Shown in pieces: positions 28,157-37,112 of a stretch of DNA of 41,813 nucleotides (position 1 is the stretch's first letter; each line of letters opens with the position of its first letter). Below the pieces are notes generated by a model. It did no database searches, was not told the origin of the DNA, and saw only the letters and a list, made by a program, of their open reading frames with translations. Origin of the DNA: a bacterium. Lineage in GTDB: Bacteria; Zhuqueibacterota; QNDG01; JABMRT01. The translations under genes were made by a program, and so were the position numbers. The stretch lies in contig JAFGEX010000343.1 in NCBI GenBank assembly GCA_016931355.1, positions 1 through 41,813 of the forward strand. The letters are read 5' to 3'.

Positions 28157-28272
28157 GAATCGGACGGCGCGCGCATTTTCCGCGGCTTGCCGCGGGGCGT
28201 ATAAGCGTCTATTCATGTCTTATCCTTGCAGATCGAAGATTCTTCTCCGGGAGCTGCCGGGGAGATTCAATT
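28157..28272 (+). repeat. Composite double-hairpin repeat, copy R6
   Basis: GAATCGGACGGCGCGCGCATTTTCCGCGG-CTTG-CCGCGGGGCG...TCATGTCTTATCCTTGCAGATCGAAGATTCTTCTCCGGGAGCTGCCGGGGAGATTCAATT. Confidence 0.85.
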
Positions 28273-28291
28273 ATAGGTAGGTAATAGTTAT

Positions 28292-29473
28292 ATGTCCATG
28301 CCTGCCAAGCGGGCCATCCGAATCAATTATTTCTTTTTCGCATTCGCCATGGGGGGCGCATTCCCCTACCTGGCTCCGTATTTCAAGGAAAATCTCGGCG
28401 TCACCGATTATACGCTGGGCCTGCTGCTCATGCTGAGGCCTGCAGTGGCCATTCTGTCCCAGCCTTTCTGGAGCTATTTCGCGGACAGGCACGGCCACAG
28501 GGCGCGCATAGCGGCCGGCCTGGCCGTGGCGGCCGGCGTTCTGTTCCCGCTCGTCTGGTTGGCCAGACCCATGGGCCTGTTGGTACTGGCCATCATGGCC
28601 TTTGCCTTCTTCAATGCCCCGCTCAACACGCTTGCAGACAGCCTGACCTTCGACTATCTCGGCCATCACAAGCGGATGCGTTTCGCCAATTTCCGCATTT
28701 TTGCATCGCTCGGTTTCGTCACAGCCGTGGCACTGATCGGCAAGGTGTACGACCGGTTCGGCATCCATTGGCTGTTCGCCGCGTATTCGATCAGCACCCT
28801 GATCGCGGTCTTTTTTCTCCTGAAAATCCCCTCCAACGGCAATTCGAGACCCTCCAGCTCCGGATGGAAAGAACTCGTGCTCCTGCTGCGGAAGCGGAAC
28901 GTGCTGCTCTTCCTGATATCCGTGCTGCTTGTCGAGACGGCAAACCAGATGTCCCACGCCTATCTGAGCGTGTACGGCAAGGCGCTGGGCGCCAATAATG
29001 CGCAGGCCGGATGGATCTGGGCTGTGGCGACACTGGCGGAAATGGTGACCATGTACCATTTCTCGAAGATAGCGGGTCGGCACGGCATCTGGAACATCCT
29101 TGCCGTGGGCATGGGAACCGCCATCCTCCGCTGGACGCTTTTCGCGTTCATGCGCGTCTGGTGGCAGCTTATCCCGCTGCAGCTCATGCATATCTTCACA
29201 TTGACCTTCGTGTATGTCGGATCCGCCATTTTTATGGATCTGGAAAGCCCGGCCTCGATACGCTTCACGGCCCAGGCCTTTTACAGCACATTCGTGCTCA
29301 ACGCCGGCATGATCATCGGCAGCATCGCGGGCGGAGCCATCGCGCATCGCTGGGGCTATTCGTCGATTTTCCTGTTTTCCGGGGGATTGTCGCTGATCGG
29401 CACCCTGGTCTTCATCCTGTTCGTCAAACCGCCGCAGGCCCATGAATCCCACGGGCAACCGGTTCAGGCATGA
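28292..29473 (+). CDS. MFS transporter (MFS_1-like / sugar transporter)
   Basis: 393 aa with 12 TM-like segments; FFFAFAMGGAFPYLAPYFKENLGVTDYTLGLLLMLRPAVAILSQPFWSYFADRHGHR. Confidence 0.85.
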   Translation: MSMPAKRAIRINYFFFAFAMGGAFPYLAPYFKENLGVTDYTLGLLLMLRPAVAILSQPFWSYFADRHGHRARIAAGLAVAAGVLFPLVWLARPMGLLVLAIMAFAFFNAPLNTLADSLTFDYLGHHKRMRFANFRIFASLGFVTAVALIGKVYDRFGIHWLFAAYSISTLIAVFFLLKIPSNGNSRPSSSGWKELVLLLRKRNVLLFLISVLLVETANQMSHAYLSVYGKALGANNAQAGWIWAVATLAEMVTMYHFSKIAGRHGIWNILAVGMGTAILRWTLFAFMRVWWQLIPLQLMHIFTLTFVYVGSAIFMDLESPASIRFTAQAFYSTFVLNAGMIIGSIAGGAIAHRWGYSSIFLFSGGLSLIGTLVFILFVKPPQAHESHGQPVQA

Positions 29474-29491
29474 GGGGCGGCTGAAGCTGCC

Positions 29492-30250
29492 CTATCCGCC
29501 GAAATCCACCAGAAGCACATTTTTAAAGGAATAGACGGACCGGACCACGCCTTCGGGCGGCCGTGTGTCGTGGAGGTTATTGAAGCTCAATGAGATCGAG
29601 AAGCGTTTGGAAATCCGCATCAGGAAATCCGTTTGCGAGGCTGTCCTGAAGTCCGCCGGATCATCGATGCGGGGCTGAAAATAAGTGGTCTGAACCAGAG
29701 TGACGATGTCCGACAGCTTCCAGGTCCAGGAGGCATAGCTGCTCAGGCGGAATTGATCGGCGATGATGCCGGCCGTCTCCAGTTCCTCGTGTTCGAACAT
29801 GGGCAGGGCCGCCAGATAAAGACGGAATGATTCCACCGCGACGATCCGGAACCGCGGGCCCGCGCCCAGAAGTCCCCTGAAACGGACCGCCAGGATCTTG
29901 TTGGACTGCGCCTGCGTGAACGCCTCAGCCGTGAACCAGGGCCTGAACTTACGGTTGAAACGAAAATGCACGAACCCCGAGTTTGAAAAGTCCGAACGGT
30001 CCGCACGCAAAAATCCGTAATCGGCCAGAAACAGCGACAGGGTGCGCTGCGTCTTGAACTGGACGTGGAACCTTCCGCTCAGATTCAGCACCTGTTTCTG
30101 GTTCTTGATGATGTCGAAGGAGACCCTGGCGTTTCCGGACCAGCCGGTGGTATCCGTGCGGATGCGCTCCTGCTCGATGTTGAGGACCTGGCCTGATGAG
30201 GCCCCGGCCAGGATGGAGAAAAAGATGAAGGCAAGAAACGGCTTGTTCAT
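29492..30250 (-). CDS. DUF481-like predicted outer-membrane protein
   Basis: Signal peptide MNKPFLAFIFFSILAGASSGQ; beta-rich SGRFHVQFKTQRTLSLFLADYGFLRAD...FMRISKRFSISLSFNNLHDTRPPEGV. Confidence 0.6.
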   Translation of the reverse strand: MNKPFLAFIFFSILAGASSGQVLNIEQERIRTDTTGWSGNARVSFDIIKNQKQVLNLSGRFHVQFKTQRTLSLFLADYGFLRADRSDFSNSGFVHFRFNRKFRPWFTAEAFTQAQSNKILAVRFRGLLGAGPRFRIVAVESFRLYLAALPMFEHEELETAGIIADQFRLSSYASWTWKLSDIVTLVQTTYFQPRIDDPADFRTASQTDFLMRISKRFSISLSFNNLHDTRPPEGVVRSVYSFKNVLLVDFGG

Positions 30251-30388
30251 GGGTGTACCCGAACGGGATGCGGATGAGGGAGAAGAAGCGCAATCCGTCC
30301 CGCGGCGGATTGAAGCACCCCGGTATCGTGCCGCCGGGGGATAGTCGATCGGCAAGGATGATCACTTTTGTATTTGTTTGCGGTCAGA

Positions 30389-31468
30389 TCATCTCTTGAC
30401 CCGCGCATTCCCCTCCCAGATGCTCCAGATTTCCTCTTCATCCGCGGGCTGCGCGTAATCGGTGAGCAGGGTAGTGGCCAGCGCGCCGCCGGCCCAGCCG
30501 AATTGAACCCATTTTTCAGGCTCCCATCCCCTGAGCACAGCGTGGAGAAGGCCGCCCACAAACGCGTCCCCGCCTCCGATGCGGTCGAGCACGGCGATTT
30601 CGCGCGGCCCCACGACATGCCAGCTGTCCCCTGCATACAGGATGGCGCCCCATTTGTGCAGGTTGGCGTTCACGACTTCGCGCAGGGTTGTGGCGAATAC
30701 GGACGCTGCGGGATAGGCTTTCCTGACCCGTCCGATCATTTCCTTGAAGCTGTCGATCTTGCCCGCCAGCCCCTTGCCGCCCGCCTCGGGCCCCTCGATC
30801 CCCAGGGCCAGCTGGAAGTCCTCCTCGTTCCCCACGAGGATATCCGCAGATCCGGCGATCTGGTGGAAAATGTCCCTGAGTTCCTTCTGCCGGTTTTTCC
30901 AGAACGAGGCCCTGTAGTTGAGGTCGAATGAGATTCGGGTACCGTGCTTTTTCGCTGCCTTCGCCAGCCCCAGGCAGAATTCGCCTGTTTCCGGTGAAAG
31001 TGCTGCGATCAGGCCGGACAGGTGCAGGATCTGCACGCCTTCCTTTCCGAAGATGCGCTCCAGATCGAAATCCCTGACGTTCAGCGTGCGGCCCACCTCG
31101 CCGGCGCGGTCGTTGTGCACGCGCGGGCCGCGCGAACCTTTCCCGCTGTCCGCGATGTTGAACTGATGCCGGAATCCCCACGGGCCGCCCTGTTCGACCT
31201 CTTTGCCTTCGACATCCATGTGCCGGCCCGCGAGATCGTCCTTGATCAGGCGCGCCACCGGGCTGCCCTTGACGAATGTGGTGAGCACCTTCACGCGCAT
31301 GCCGAGAAACGCAGGGATGCTCGCCACATTCGTTTCAGCGCTGGTGGCCTGGAGGAAGAAGTTCCTGCTTGCGTGCACGGGCTGTCCTTCTGCAGGCGTG
31401 ATTCGCACGCCCATGCTCGAAGGCACGAGCAGGGCATATCGCGAGTCTTTGCGGAGTTCCATGTCCAT
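30389..31468 (-). CDS. PfkB-family sugar kinase (KDG-kinase-like)
   Basis: ISFDLNYRASFWKNRQ, DILVGNEEDFQLALG, DRIGGGDAFVGGLLHAVLRGW (PfkB C-terminal signature). Confidence 0.85.
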   Translation of the reverse strand: MDMELRKDSRYALLVPSSMGVRITPAEGQPVHASRNFFLQATSAETNVASIPAFLGMRVKVLTTFVKGSPVARLIKDDLAGRHMDVEGKEVEQGGPWGFRHQFNIADSGKGSRGPRVHNDRAGEVGRTLNVRDFDLERIFGKEGVQILHLSGLIAALSPETGEFCLGLAKAAKKHGTRISFDLNYRASFWKNRQKELRDIFHQIAGSADILVGNEEDFQLALGIEGPEAGGKGLAGKIDSFKEMIGRVRKAYPAASVFATTLREVVNANLHKWGAILYAGDSWHVVGPREIAVLDRIGGGDAFVGGLLHAVLRGWEPEKWVQFGWAGGALATTLLTDYAQPADEEEIWSIWEGNARVKR

Positions 31469-31501
31469 CCTTTCGGTTCGGGCGACCCCGGGGTACTGAC
31501 A

Positions 31502-31550
31502 ATTCCGGGGCTTGCCCCGGAATCAGCGAGCGAATCCAAATGTCTACATC
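31502..31550 (+). repeat. Composite repeat, copy R7 (partial)
   Basis: Perfect hairpin ATTCCGGGG-CTTG-CCCCGGAAT (31502-31523) followed by CAGCGAGCGAATCCAAATGTCTACATCC; flanked by 13-bp direct repeats GACCCCGGGGTAC at 31484-31496 and 31557-31569. Confidence 0.8.
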
Positions 31551-31616
31551 CAAACGGACCCCGGGGTACAATCCGGGACGCTGAAACTGCGACGCAACTC
31601 GAAATTGCGACGCATT

Positions 31617-33101
31617 TCAGCCGGCGAACGGATTCTCAGTCGGGTAATACGTCCCCTTCGGCAGGTTGAAGGAAATGTCCGGTACGCCGAGCGCCTTCAT
31701 GACTTCGAAAATGGATTTGCCCGCATGCCGGAACGCGACCGCCGTGTGATGCGGGAAGCGTTTTTCGATCAGCACATGGCGGTAGAAACGTCCCATTTCC
31801 CGCACCGCGAAGATGCCGATCCCGCCGAAGGATTTGGGATCCAGGTCCAGAACCTCCGCCTCCGCGATATAACCCTTGAGCTGCGTGTCCGCAGTGGACT
31901 GGATGCGGAATATCGTGGCTTCGCCCGGCCGGATCCGGCCTTCGAGCGTGCCGCGCGTGATGTCCGGATTCTTCCCCGGCTCCATGAGCCGGTGCATGAT
32001 GAGCTGGTATTTCATCTCGATGTTCGCCATGCATGAGGCGGGCGTATTCCCGCAGTGGAACCCCATGAACAGGTCGGTCGGCTTGTAGTCCCCCACGGTT
32101 TTCCTGCCCGCCTCGATCAGGTCATAGGGCACCGTATTGTTGATGTCCAGTAAAGTGGCGGGCATTTCCGTGACGCAGCCGGCCACATATTCGCTGAGCA
32201 CGCCGTATATGTCCACTTCGCAGGAAACGGGTATGCCGCGGCCGGCCAGCCTGGAATTCACGTAGCAGGGCACGAATCCGAAGTATTTCTCGAAAGACGG
32301 CCAGCATTTGTTTGCGAAAACGCCGTATTCTGAGGCGCCGAGATTTTTTTCCATGAAATGGAGCAGTGCCACCTCGTGCTGGGCCAGCTTTTTCAGAATG
32401 TCCGGATGCTTGTTCCCGACACCGAGTTCCTTTGCCATGTCCTTTGCAACAGCCTCGATTTCCGCGCTGTCCTTTGCGGACAGGAAGGCATCGTACAGAT
32501 CCAGTTCGCTGTTCTCCATGATTTCGACGCCCAGGTCGTAGAGCGCCTTGACGGGCGCATTGCAGGCGAGGAAATCCTGCGGCCTGGGACCGAACGAAAA
32601 AATCTTCAGCCTGCGCAGGCCCAGCAGGGCGCGTGCAACAGGCATGAAATCCGCGATCATGCCAGCGATTTCATCCGGCGTTCCGACCGGATACTCCGGG
32701 ATGTAGGGGCGCAGCTTCCTGAGCCCGATGTTGTAGGAGGCGTTCAGCATGCCGCAATAGGCATCCCCGCGGCCTCCGACCAGGTCCTTCCCCGTCTCCT
32801 CCGCAGCAGCCGCGAACATGACCGGGCCGCCGAATTTCTGCGCCAGCAGGGTTTCAGGGCCTTCGGGCCCGAAATTCCCCAGATAAACGAGCAGGGCGTT
32901 GACGCCTTCCTTCTCGATTTCCTTCAATGCCTTGAGCGCATCCGCTTCGTTTTCAACCGTTGTCTTGAGCTCTGTGACAGGGATTTTCTTCGCCTTGCAT
33001 GCTGCGGCGACAAGGGAGCGCCGCTTCTGGGAAAGCTCGATGGGGAAGCAGTCCCGGCTGACCGCCGTGATTCCCATGCGAACCTGGGGGACATTGTTCA
33101 T
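31617..33101 (-). CDS. L-fucose/L-arabinose isomerase family protein
   Basis: 494 aa; VNALLVYLGNFGPEGPETLLAQKFGGPVMFAAAAEE...CYVNSRLAGRGIPVSCEVDIYGVLSEYVAG; sits next to araD and araB-like genes. Confidence 0.8.
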   Translation of the reverse strand: MNNVPQVRMGITAVSRDCFPIELSQKRRSLVAAACKAKKIPVTELKTTVENEADALKALKEIEKEGVNALLVYLGNFGPEGPETLLAQKFGGPVMFAAAAEETGKDLVGGRGDAYCGMLNASYNIGLRKLRPYIPEYPVGTPDEIAGMIADFMPVARALLGLRRLKIFSFGPRPQDFLACNAPVKALYDLGVEIMENSELDLYDAFLSAKDSAEIEAVAKDMAKELGVGNKHPDILKKLAQHEVALLHFMEKNLGASEYGVFANKCWPSFEKYFGFVPCYVNSRLAGRGIPVSCEVDIYGVLSEYVAGCVTEMPATLLDINNTVPYDLIEAGRKTVGDYKPTDLFMGFHCGNTPASCMANIEMKYQLIMHRLMEPGKNPDITRGTLEGRIRPGEATIFRIQSTADTQLKGYIAEAEVLDLDPKSFGGIGIFAVREMGRFYRHVLIEKRFPHHTAVAFRHAGKSIFEVMKALGVPDISFNLPKGTYYPTENPFAG

Positions 33102-33207
33102 GTGTATTCTCCTGTTTTTTTAATCTCTAAGGGTAAAATTCGCCTCCTGGGGGTCATTGTGTTTTGGATTTTCGCTTGATACCCCACTGCCTGCAGCGGA
33201 GCGGTTC

Positions 33208-33295
33208 ATGCGATGCGTGTATCATTCCCCGCTTCCCGGGGCTGATGATGTTTCCGGTTTTCTTTTACTGCCCCGCTTCCTGCTGCAGGGGCAAT
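33208..33295 (+). repeat. Degenerate composite repeat, copy R12
   Basis: CATTCCCCG-CTTCC-CGGGG, ATGATGTTTCCGGTTTTCTTTT linker, GCCCC...GGGGC hairpin, same layout as better copies. Confidence 0.4.
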
Positions 33296-33993
33296 CATTT
33301 TTTCTGCCCGTAGGTTGCGTCCCTGCCGTGCTTGCGCAGATAATGTTTGTCGATCAGGGACTTGTTCAGCCGCGGTGCGCCGGGACGGATCTCGAGGGTC
33401 ATCCAGGCCATGCGGGCGATCTCCTCCAGCATGACGCTGTTATAGACCGCCTTTTCGGCCGTGGCCCCCCATGTGAATGGGCCGTGGCCCGCGACCAGCG
33501 CCATCTCGATTTCGCGGCAGGTTCTTCCGGCCAGGGCCTTCACGATCGCCAGTCCGGTCTCCTCCTCATAATCGCCCTTGACCGATCTGTTTGTCAGGGG
33601 CCTGGTGCAGGGGATGTCGAATGCGAGATGGTCCGCATGCGTGGTCCCGAGAATAGGTATGGGCAGGCCGGCCTGGGCCCACGCAACAGCGCAACCCGAA
33701 TGCGTGTGGCAAACGCCCCCGATTTCCGGGAAATGCCTGTACAGCACAGCATGGGTTTTTGTGTCCGACGACGGCCTGAGCTTTCCCTCCACAATCCGGT
33801 TTTCCAGATCCACGACGACCATATCGGAGGGCTTGAGCGCATCGTAGGGGATCCCGCTCGGCTTGATGGCGAACACGGCCCTGTCCCGGTCCGCAGCGCT
33901 GACATTCCCGAAAGAATACCGGACCAGGCCCTGCACCGGGAGGTCCATGTTGGCTTCCCAGGCGATGCGCTTCAACTCGCGGAAACGGTTCAT
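33295..33993 (-). CDS. araD: L-ribulose-5-phosphate 4-epimerase
   Basis: FGNVSAADRD, KPSGIPYDALKPSDMVVVDLE, HTHSGCAVAWAQAGLPIPILGTTHADHLAFDIPCTR, GHGPFTWG; ATG overlaps the upstream kinase TGA. Confidence 0.92.
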   Translation of the reverse strand: MNRFRELKRIAWEANMDLPVQGLVRYSFGNVSAADRDRAVFAIKPSGIPYDALKPSDMVVVDLENRIVEGKLRPSSDTKTHAVLYRHFPEIGGVCHTHSGCAVAWAQAGLPIPILGTTHADHLAFDIPCTRPLTNRSVKGDYEEETGLAIVKALAGRTCREIEMALVAGHGPFTWGATAEKAVYNSVMLEEIARMAWMTLEIRPGAPRLNKSLIDKHYLRKHGRDATYGQKK

Positions 33994-35660
33994 GGGGTGA
34001 ATTCCTTTTCGACCCATGTACTGAGCCTGGAATAGCGCTCGTAAAGCGCCATGTATTTCTTGCGGCTGGATGCATCCGGCTTGTAGGTTTTTTCGAATCC
34101 GTTTCCCATGGCCTTTTGGGCGGACGGGATGTCCTTGTATATCCCGGCCGCAACTGCTGCGAACATGGCGGCGCCGAGAGCAGTGGCCTGCTCCAGGCGC
34201 GCGACCTGAATCGGCATATCCAGAACATCCGCCACCACCTGCATGACATAGGGCGCCTTTTTGGGAATGCCCCCGATGGCGATGACCCCCTGGATGGGTA
34301 TGCCTTCCTCCGTGAAACGGTCCACGATTTTCCTGGCGCCGAATGCCGTGGATTCCACAAGCGCCTTGAATACGCGCGGCGCATCCGATCCCAGATTCAT
34401 GGATGCGATCGCGCCCTTCAGCATCTGATTGGCGTAGGGTGTGCGCCTTCCGTTGAACCAGTCCAGGGCCACGATCCCGGTCTCATCCGGCGGGATCTGG
34501 GCAGCCGCCTTGGAAAGGGCCGGGATAACTGCCGAGGAGATCTGCCTGTAAAGCTCCTCTGAGTCCTTGAACGGGGAGGTCTGCATGAGCAGGTTGTCAA
34601 TGGGCCACAGGATCAATTTTTTGAACCAGGCATATACGTCTCCGAAGGCGGATTGTCCGGCTTCCATCCCGAGCATGCCCGGTATGATGGAACCGTCCAC
34701 CTGCCCGCAAATGCCCTTGATGAGCTTATCCCCGATTTCCTTGTTCGGAGCCACCAGCATGTCGCAGGTGGATGTGCCCATGGCCTTGCACAGGATGTAG
34801 GGCTTGATTTCCCCCCCGACCGCTCCCATGTGCGCGTCAAAAGCCCCCACACTGACCGGGATGCCTTCCGGGAGGCCCAGCCTGCCCGCCCATTCCGCGG
34901 AAAGGCCCCCGAATACAGCGTCCGATGTATAGGTTTCGCTGAACAGCCTCTGCCTCAGGCCCTGAAGCGCAGGATCCAGCCGGGTCAGGAAAGCCTCTGA
35001 GGGGAGCCCGCCCCAGGAGGGATGCCACATGGCCTTGTGTCCAGCTGCGCAGCGGCTGCGCTTGAGGGTCAGGGGATCTGCGAGCCCGGTCAGAAGGGCG
35101 GGGATCCAGTCGCAATGTTCCACCCAGGAGAAGGCGGCCTCCCGCACCTTTCTGTCTTTTCTCAGCGTATTGAGGATTTTCGCCCAGAACCATTCAGAGG
35201 AGTACACGCCGCCCTCGAACCGGGTAAAATCCCCTTCCGGCCATGTCCCGGCCAGCGCATTGATCTCCTCCGCCTCCCGCACAGCCGTATGATCCTTCCA
35301 CAGGATGAACATGGCGTTCGGATTGTTCTTGAATTCCTCCAGCAGCGCAAGCGGAGTTCCGCTCTTGTCCACAGCCACGGGCGTGGACCCGGTCGTGTCC
35401 ACGGCTATGCCCGCCACGCTTTCCGCAACGCCCTTGGGGCATTTGGATAGGGCTTCCCGGACCGCTGCTTCGAGGGATTCGATGTAGTCCAGCGGATGCT
35501 GGCGGAACTGGTTGGCGTTCGGATCGCAGTACCGGCCCTCCGACCAGCGCCTGTAATGGGAAACGGCATTGGCGGTTTCCTCGCCGTTGCGGGCGTTCAC
35601 CACGACCGCGCGTACGGAATCCGTGCCGTAATCCATGCCGATGACGAATGGATCTTTCAT
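33990..35660 (-). CDS. araB: FGGY-family ribulokinase
   Basis: IGMDYGTDSVRAVVVNARNGEE, VAGIAVDTTGSTPVAVD, ALDWFNGRRTPYANQMLKGAI. Confidence 0.9.
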   Translation of the reverse strand: MKDPFVIGMDYGTDSVRAVVVNARNGEETANAVSHYRRWSEGRYCDPNANQFRQHPLDYIESLEAAVREALSKCPKGVAESVAGIAVDTTGSTPVAVDKSGTPLALLEEFKNNPNAMFILWKDHTAVREAEEINALAGTWPEGDFTRFEGGVYSSEWFWAKILNTLRKDRKVREAAFSWVEHCDWIPALLTGLADPLTLKRSRCAAGHKAMWHPSWGGLPSEAFLTRLDPALQGLRQRLFSETYTSDAVFGGLSAEWAGRLGLPEGIPVSVGAFDAHMGAVGGEIKPYILCKAMGTSTCDMLVAPNKEIGDKLIKGICGQVDGSIIPGMLGMEAGQSAFGDVYAWFKKLILWPIDNLLMQTSPFKDSEELYRQISSAVIPALSKAAAQIPPDETGIVALDWFNGRRTPYANQMLKGAIASMNLGSDAPRVFKALVESTAFGARKIVDRFTEEGIPIQGVIAIGGIPKKAPYVMQVVADVLDMPIQVARLEQATALGAAMFAAVAAGIYKDIPSAQKAMGNGFEKTYKPDASSRKKYMALYERYSRLSTWVEKEFTP

Positions 35661-35696
35661 GTCTTCCCCGTTTTAATCTCTATGGATCAAATGACC

Positions 35697-35762
35697 CGCC
35701 CTTCGGGGCGCGTCCTGTTTCCCTCGTTTTTGGGCACGCCGCTGCTTGCGGCGGGATCGTTC
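35697..35762 (+). repeat. Degenerate double-hairpin intergenic element (possible repeat copy R13)
   Basis: CGCCC-TTC-GGGGCG, CCTGTTTCCCTCGTTTTT linker, CGCCGC-TGCTT-GCGGCG. Confidence 0.3.
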
Positions 35763-35763
35763 A

Positions 35764-36795
35764 TTATTGATAATAATCGATATTCTCCCGGGTCAGGATG
35801 TCCAGCGGCATCATGATGCGGCTTTCCACCTTCTCCCGGAAGAGAAGATGCCTGCACAGGCAGTCGATGCTCCGGTATCCCTGGAGGTCCGGTTTCTGGC
35901 TGATCAGAAAGTCGATGGATCCCTCCCTGAGCAGCCGGACGTTCCGGGGTATCAGGTCGTATCCGATCAGGCGGAATTTCCGTTTTGATCGTATTTCCTG
36001 CAGGGCCCCGACAATGCGGTGCATGGAGGCGTCGGTTACGAATATCCCTTCCAGGTCCGGCAGGGATTCGATTTGGGATGCAAACCGCTTTGTAAACAGC
36101 GCGGGGCTTTCCTCGCCCTGCATGCTGATCGTGAAAACCGGCGCGATCCCGCAGTCCCGGTAATGGGAGAGGAAGCCGGCCGCGCGCCGGTCGATATGAT
36201 AATCCTCGGGAAGTACGCGCAGGACCGCCACATCCATTCCTTCACGGATGATGTTTTTCATGAGCGAGGCGGCCAGGACGCCCCCCTGGAAGGGATCCTG
36301 TCCGATGAAACTCAAGGGCTCGACCGTGGGGATGGATGAATCGATGAACACAAAGGCGAGGTCCTGCGGTAATTTCCGGATGAACCGTTCCGTGGCCCAT
36401 GGCAACACGGGCGCGATGACGAGGCCGTCCACCCTGTCCGCCAGAGCCTGCTTTCCGGCCTCCACGAAGGAGGCCTCCGAATACCGGTCGAAATGATAGG
36501 CCTGCGTGCGGATATGGTAGGATTGGAAATCCCTGCCTGCTTTTTCAATGCCCGCCATGGGGATTTCCCAGTATCCCCCGTCCTGCGCAGGCTCGGGCGT
36601 CAGGATGCCGAATGTGAACACACGGGTTCTTTTCAGGTTCTGGGCGAATGCATTGGGTTTGTATTTCATTTCCTCGATGATGAACCGGACTTTTTCCTCG
36701 GTCTCTTTGGACACGCGGCCGCGTTTATGAATGACGCGGTCCACTGTTCCGATGGAAACATGCGCTTTTTTTGCTATGTCTTTGATTGTCGTCAA
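35764..36795 (-). CDS. LacI family transcriptional regulator (TTG start)
   Basis: TIKDIAKKAHVSIGTVDRVIHKRGRVSKETEEKVRFIIEEMKYKPNAFAQNLKRTR; start codon on the minus strand reads TTG (36793-36795). Confidence 0.92.
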   Translation of the reverse strand: MTTIKDIAKKAHVSIGTVDRVIHKRGRVSKETEEKVRFIIEEMKYKPNAFAQNLKRTRVFTFGILTPEPAQDGGYWEIPMAGIEKAGRDFQSYHIRTQAYHFDRYSEASFVEAGKQALADRVDGLVIAPVLPWATERFIRKLPQDLAFVFIDSSIPTVEPLSFIGQDPFQGGVLAASLMKNIIREGMDVAVLRVLPEDYHIDRRAAGFLSHYRDCGIAPVFTISMQGEESPALFTKRFASQIESLPDLEGIFVTDASMHRIVGALQEIRSKRKFRLIGYDLIPRNVRLLREGSIDFLISQKPDLQGYRSIDCLCRHLLFREKVESRIMMPLDILTRENIDYYQ

Positions 36796-36796
36796 G

Positions 36797-36851
36797 TTAA
36801 AACCAATAAAATCAGATTGCGTTATGGTTCACGCAATATAACAGGTTTTAA
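36797..36851. promoter_or_regulatory. Nested inverted repeats upstream of lacI2 (candidate operator)
   Basis: Outer TTAAAACC (36797-36804)/GGTTTTAA (36844-36851); inner ATTGCGT (36816-36822)/ACGCAAT (36831-36837). Confidence 0.55.
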
Positions 36852-36894
36852 TGGATTAGTCAAGTGGAAATCGGAAAGGAATCCGGCTTTATGT

Positions 36895-37011
36895 GAATCG
36901 GACAGCGAGCGCATTCCCCTTTTAGCCTGCTCCGGGATAAGCGAGCGAATCCAAATGTCTTTTTTTGCAGATCGCAGATTCCCCGCCGCGGGCTGCCGGG
37001 GAGCTTCAATC
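36895..37011 (+). repeat. Composite double-hairpin repeat, copy R8a (near-consensus)
   Basis: GAATCGGACAGCGAGCGCATTCCCCTTTTAGCCTGCTCCGGGATAAGCGAGCGAATCCAAATGTCTTTTTTTGCAGATCGCAGATTCCCCGCCGCGGGCTGCCGGGGAGCTTCAATC. Confidence 0.9.
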
Positions 37012-37112
37012 AGGGTGCATACCCTGAGTCTTGCCGCCGGCAAGCGAGCGGGCAGGCGTGTCTTTTTCCCGGAGAGACCGAAGTCTCCCCGCTTCGAGTC
37101 GGCCGGGAATCC
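37012..37112 (+). repeat. Composite repeat, copy R8b (tandem to R8a)
   Basis: CTTGCCG-C-CGGCAAG hairpin, AGCGAGCGGGCAGGCGTGTCTTTTTCCCGGAGAGACCGAAGTCTCCCCGCTTCGAGTCGGCCGGGAATCC. Confidence 0.75.

Noticed and set aside
28271-29458. 395-aa antisense ORF across the MFS gene (also 1376-2281, 4253-5164, 24240-25349)
   Set aside because: Same shadow-ORF effect; no recognisable domain, and the sense ORFs are clear families.
36895-37112. CRISPR-like array from tandem R8a/R8b (also R9a/R9b)
   Set aside because: Only two units, each with internal hairpins and diverged sequence; no regular spacer-repeat pattern and no cas genes in the window.
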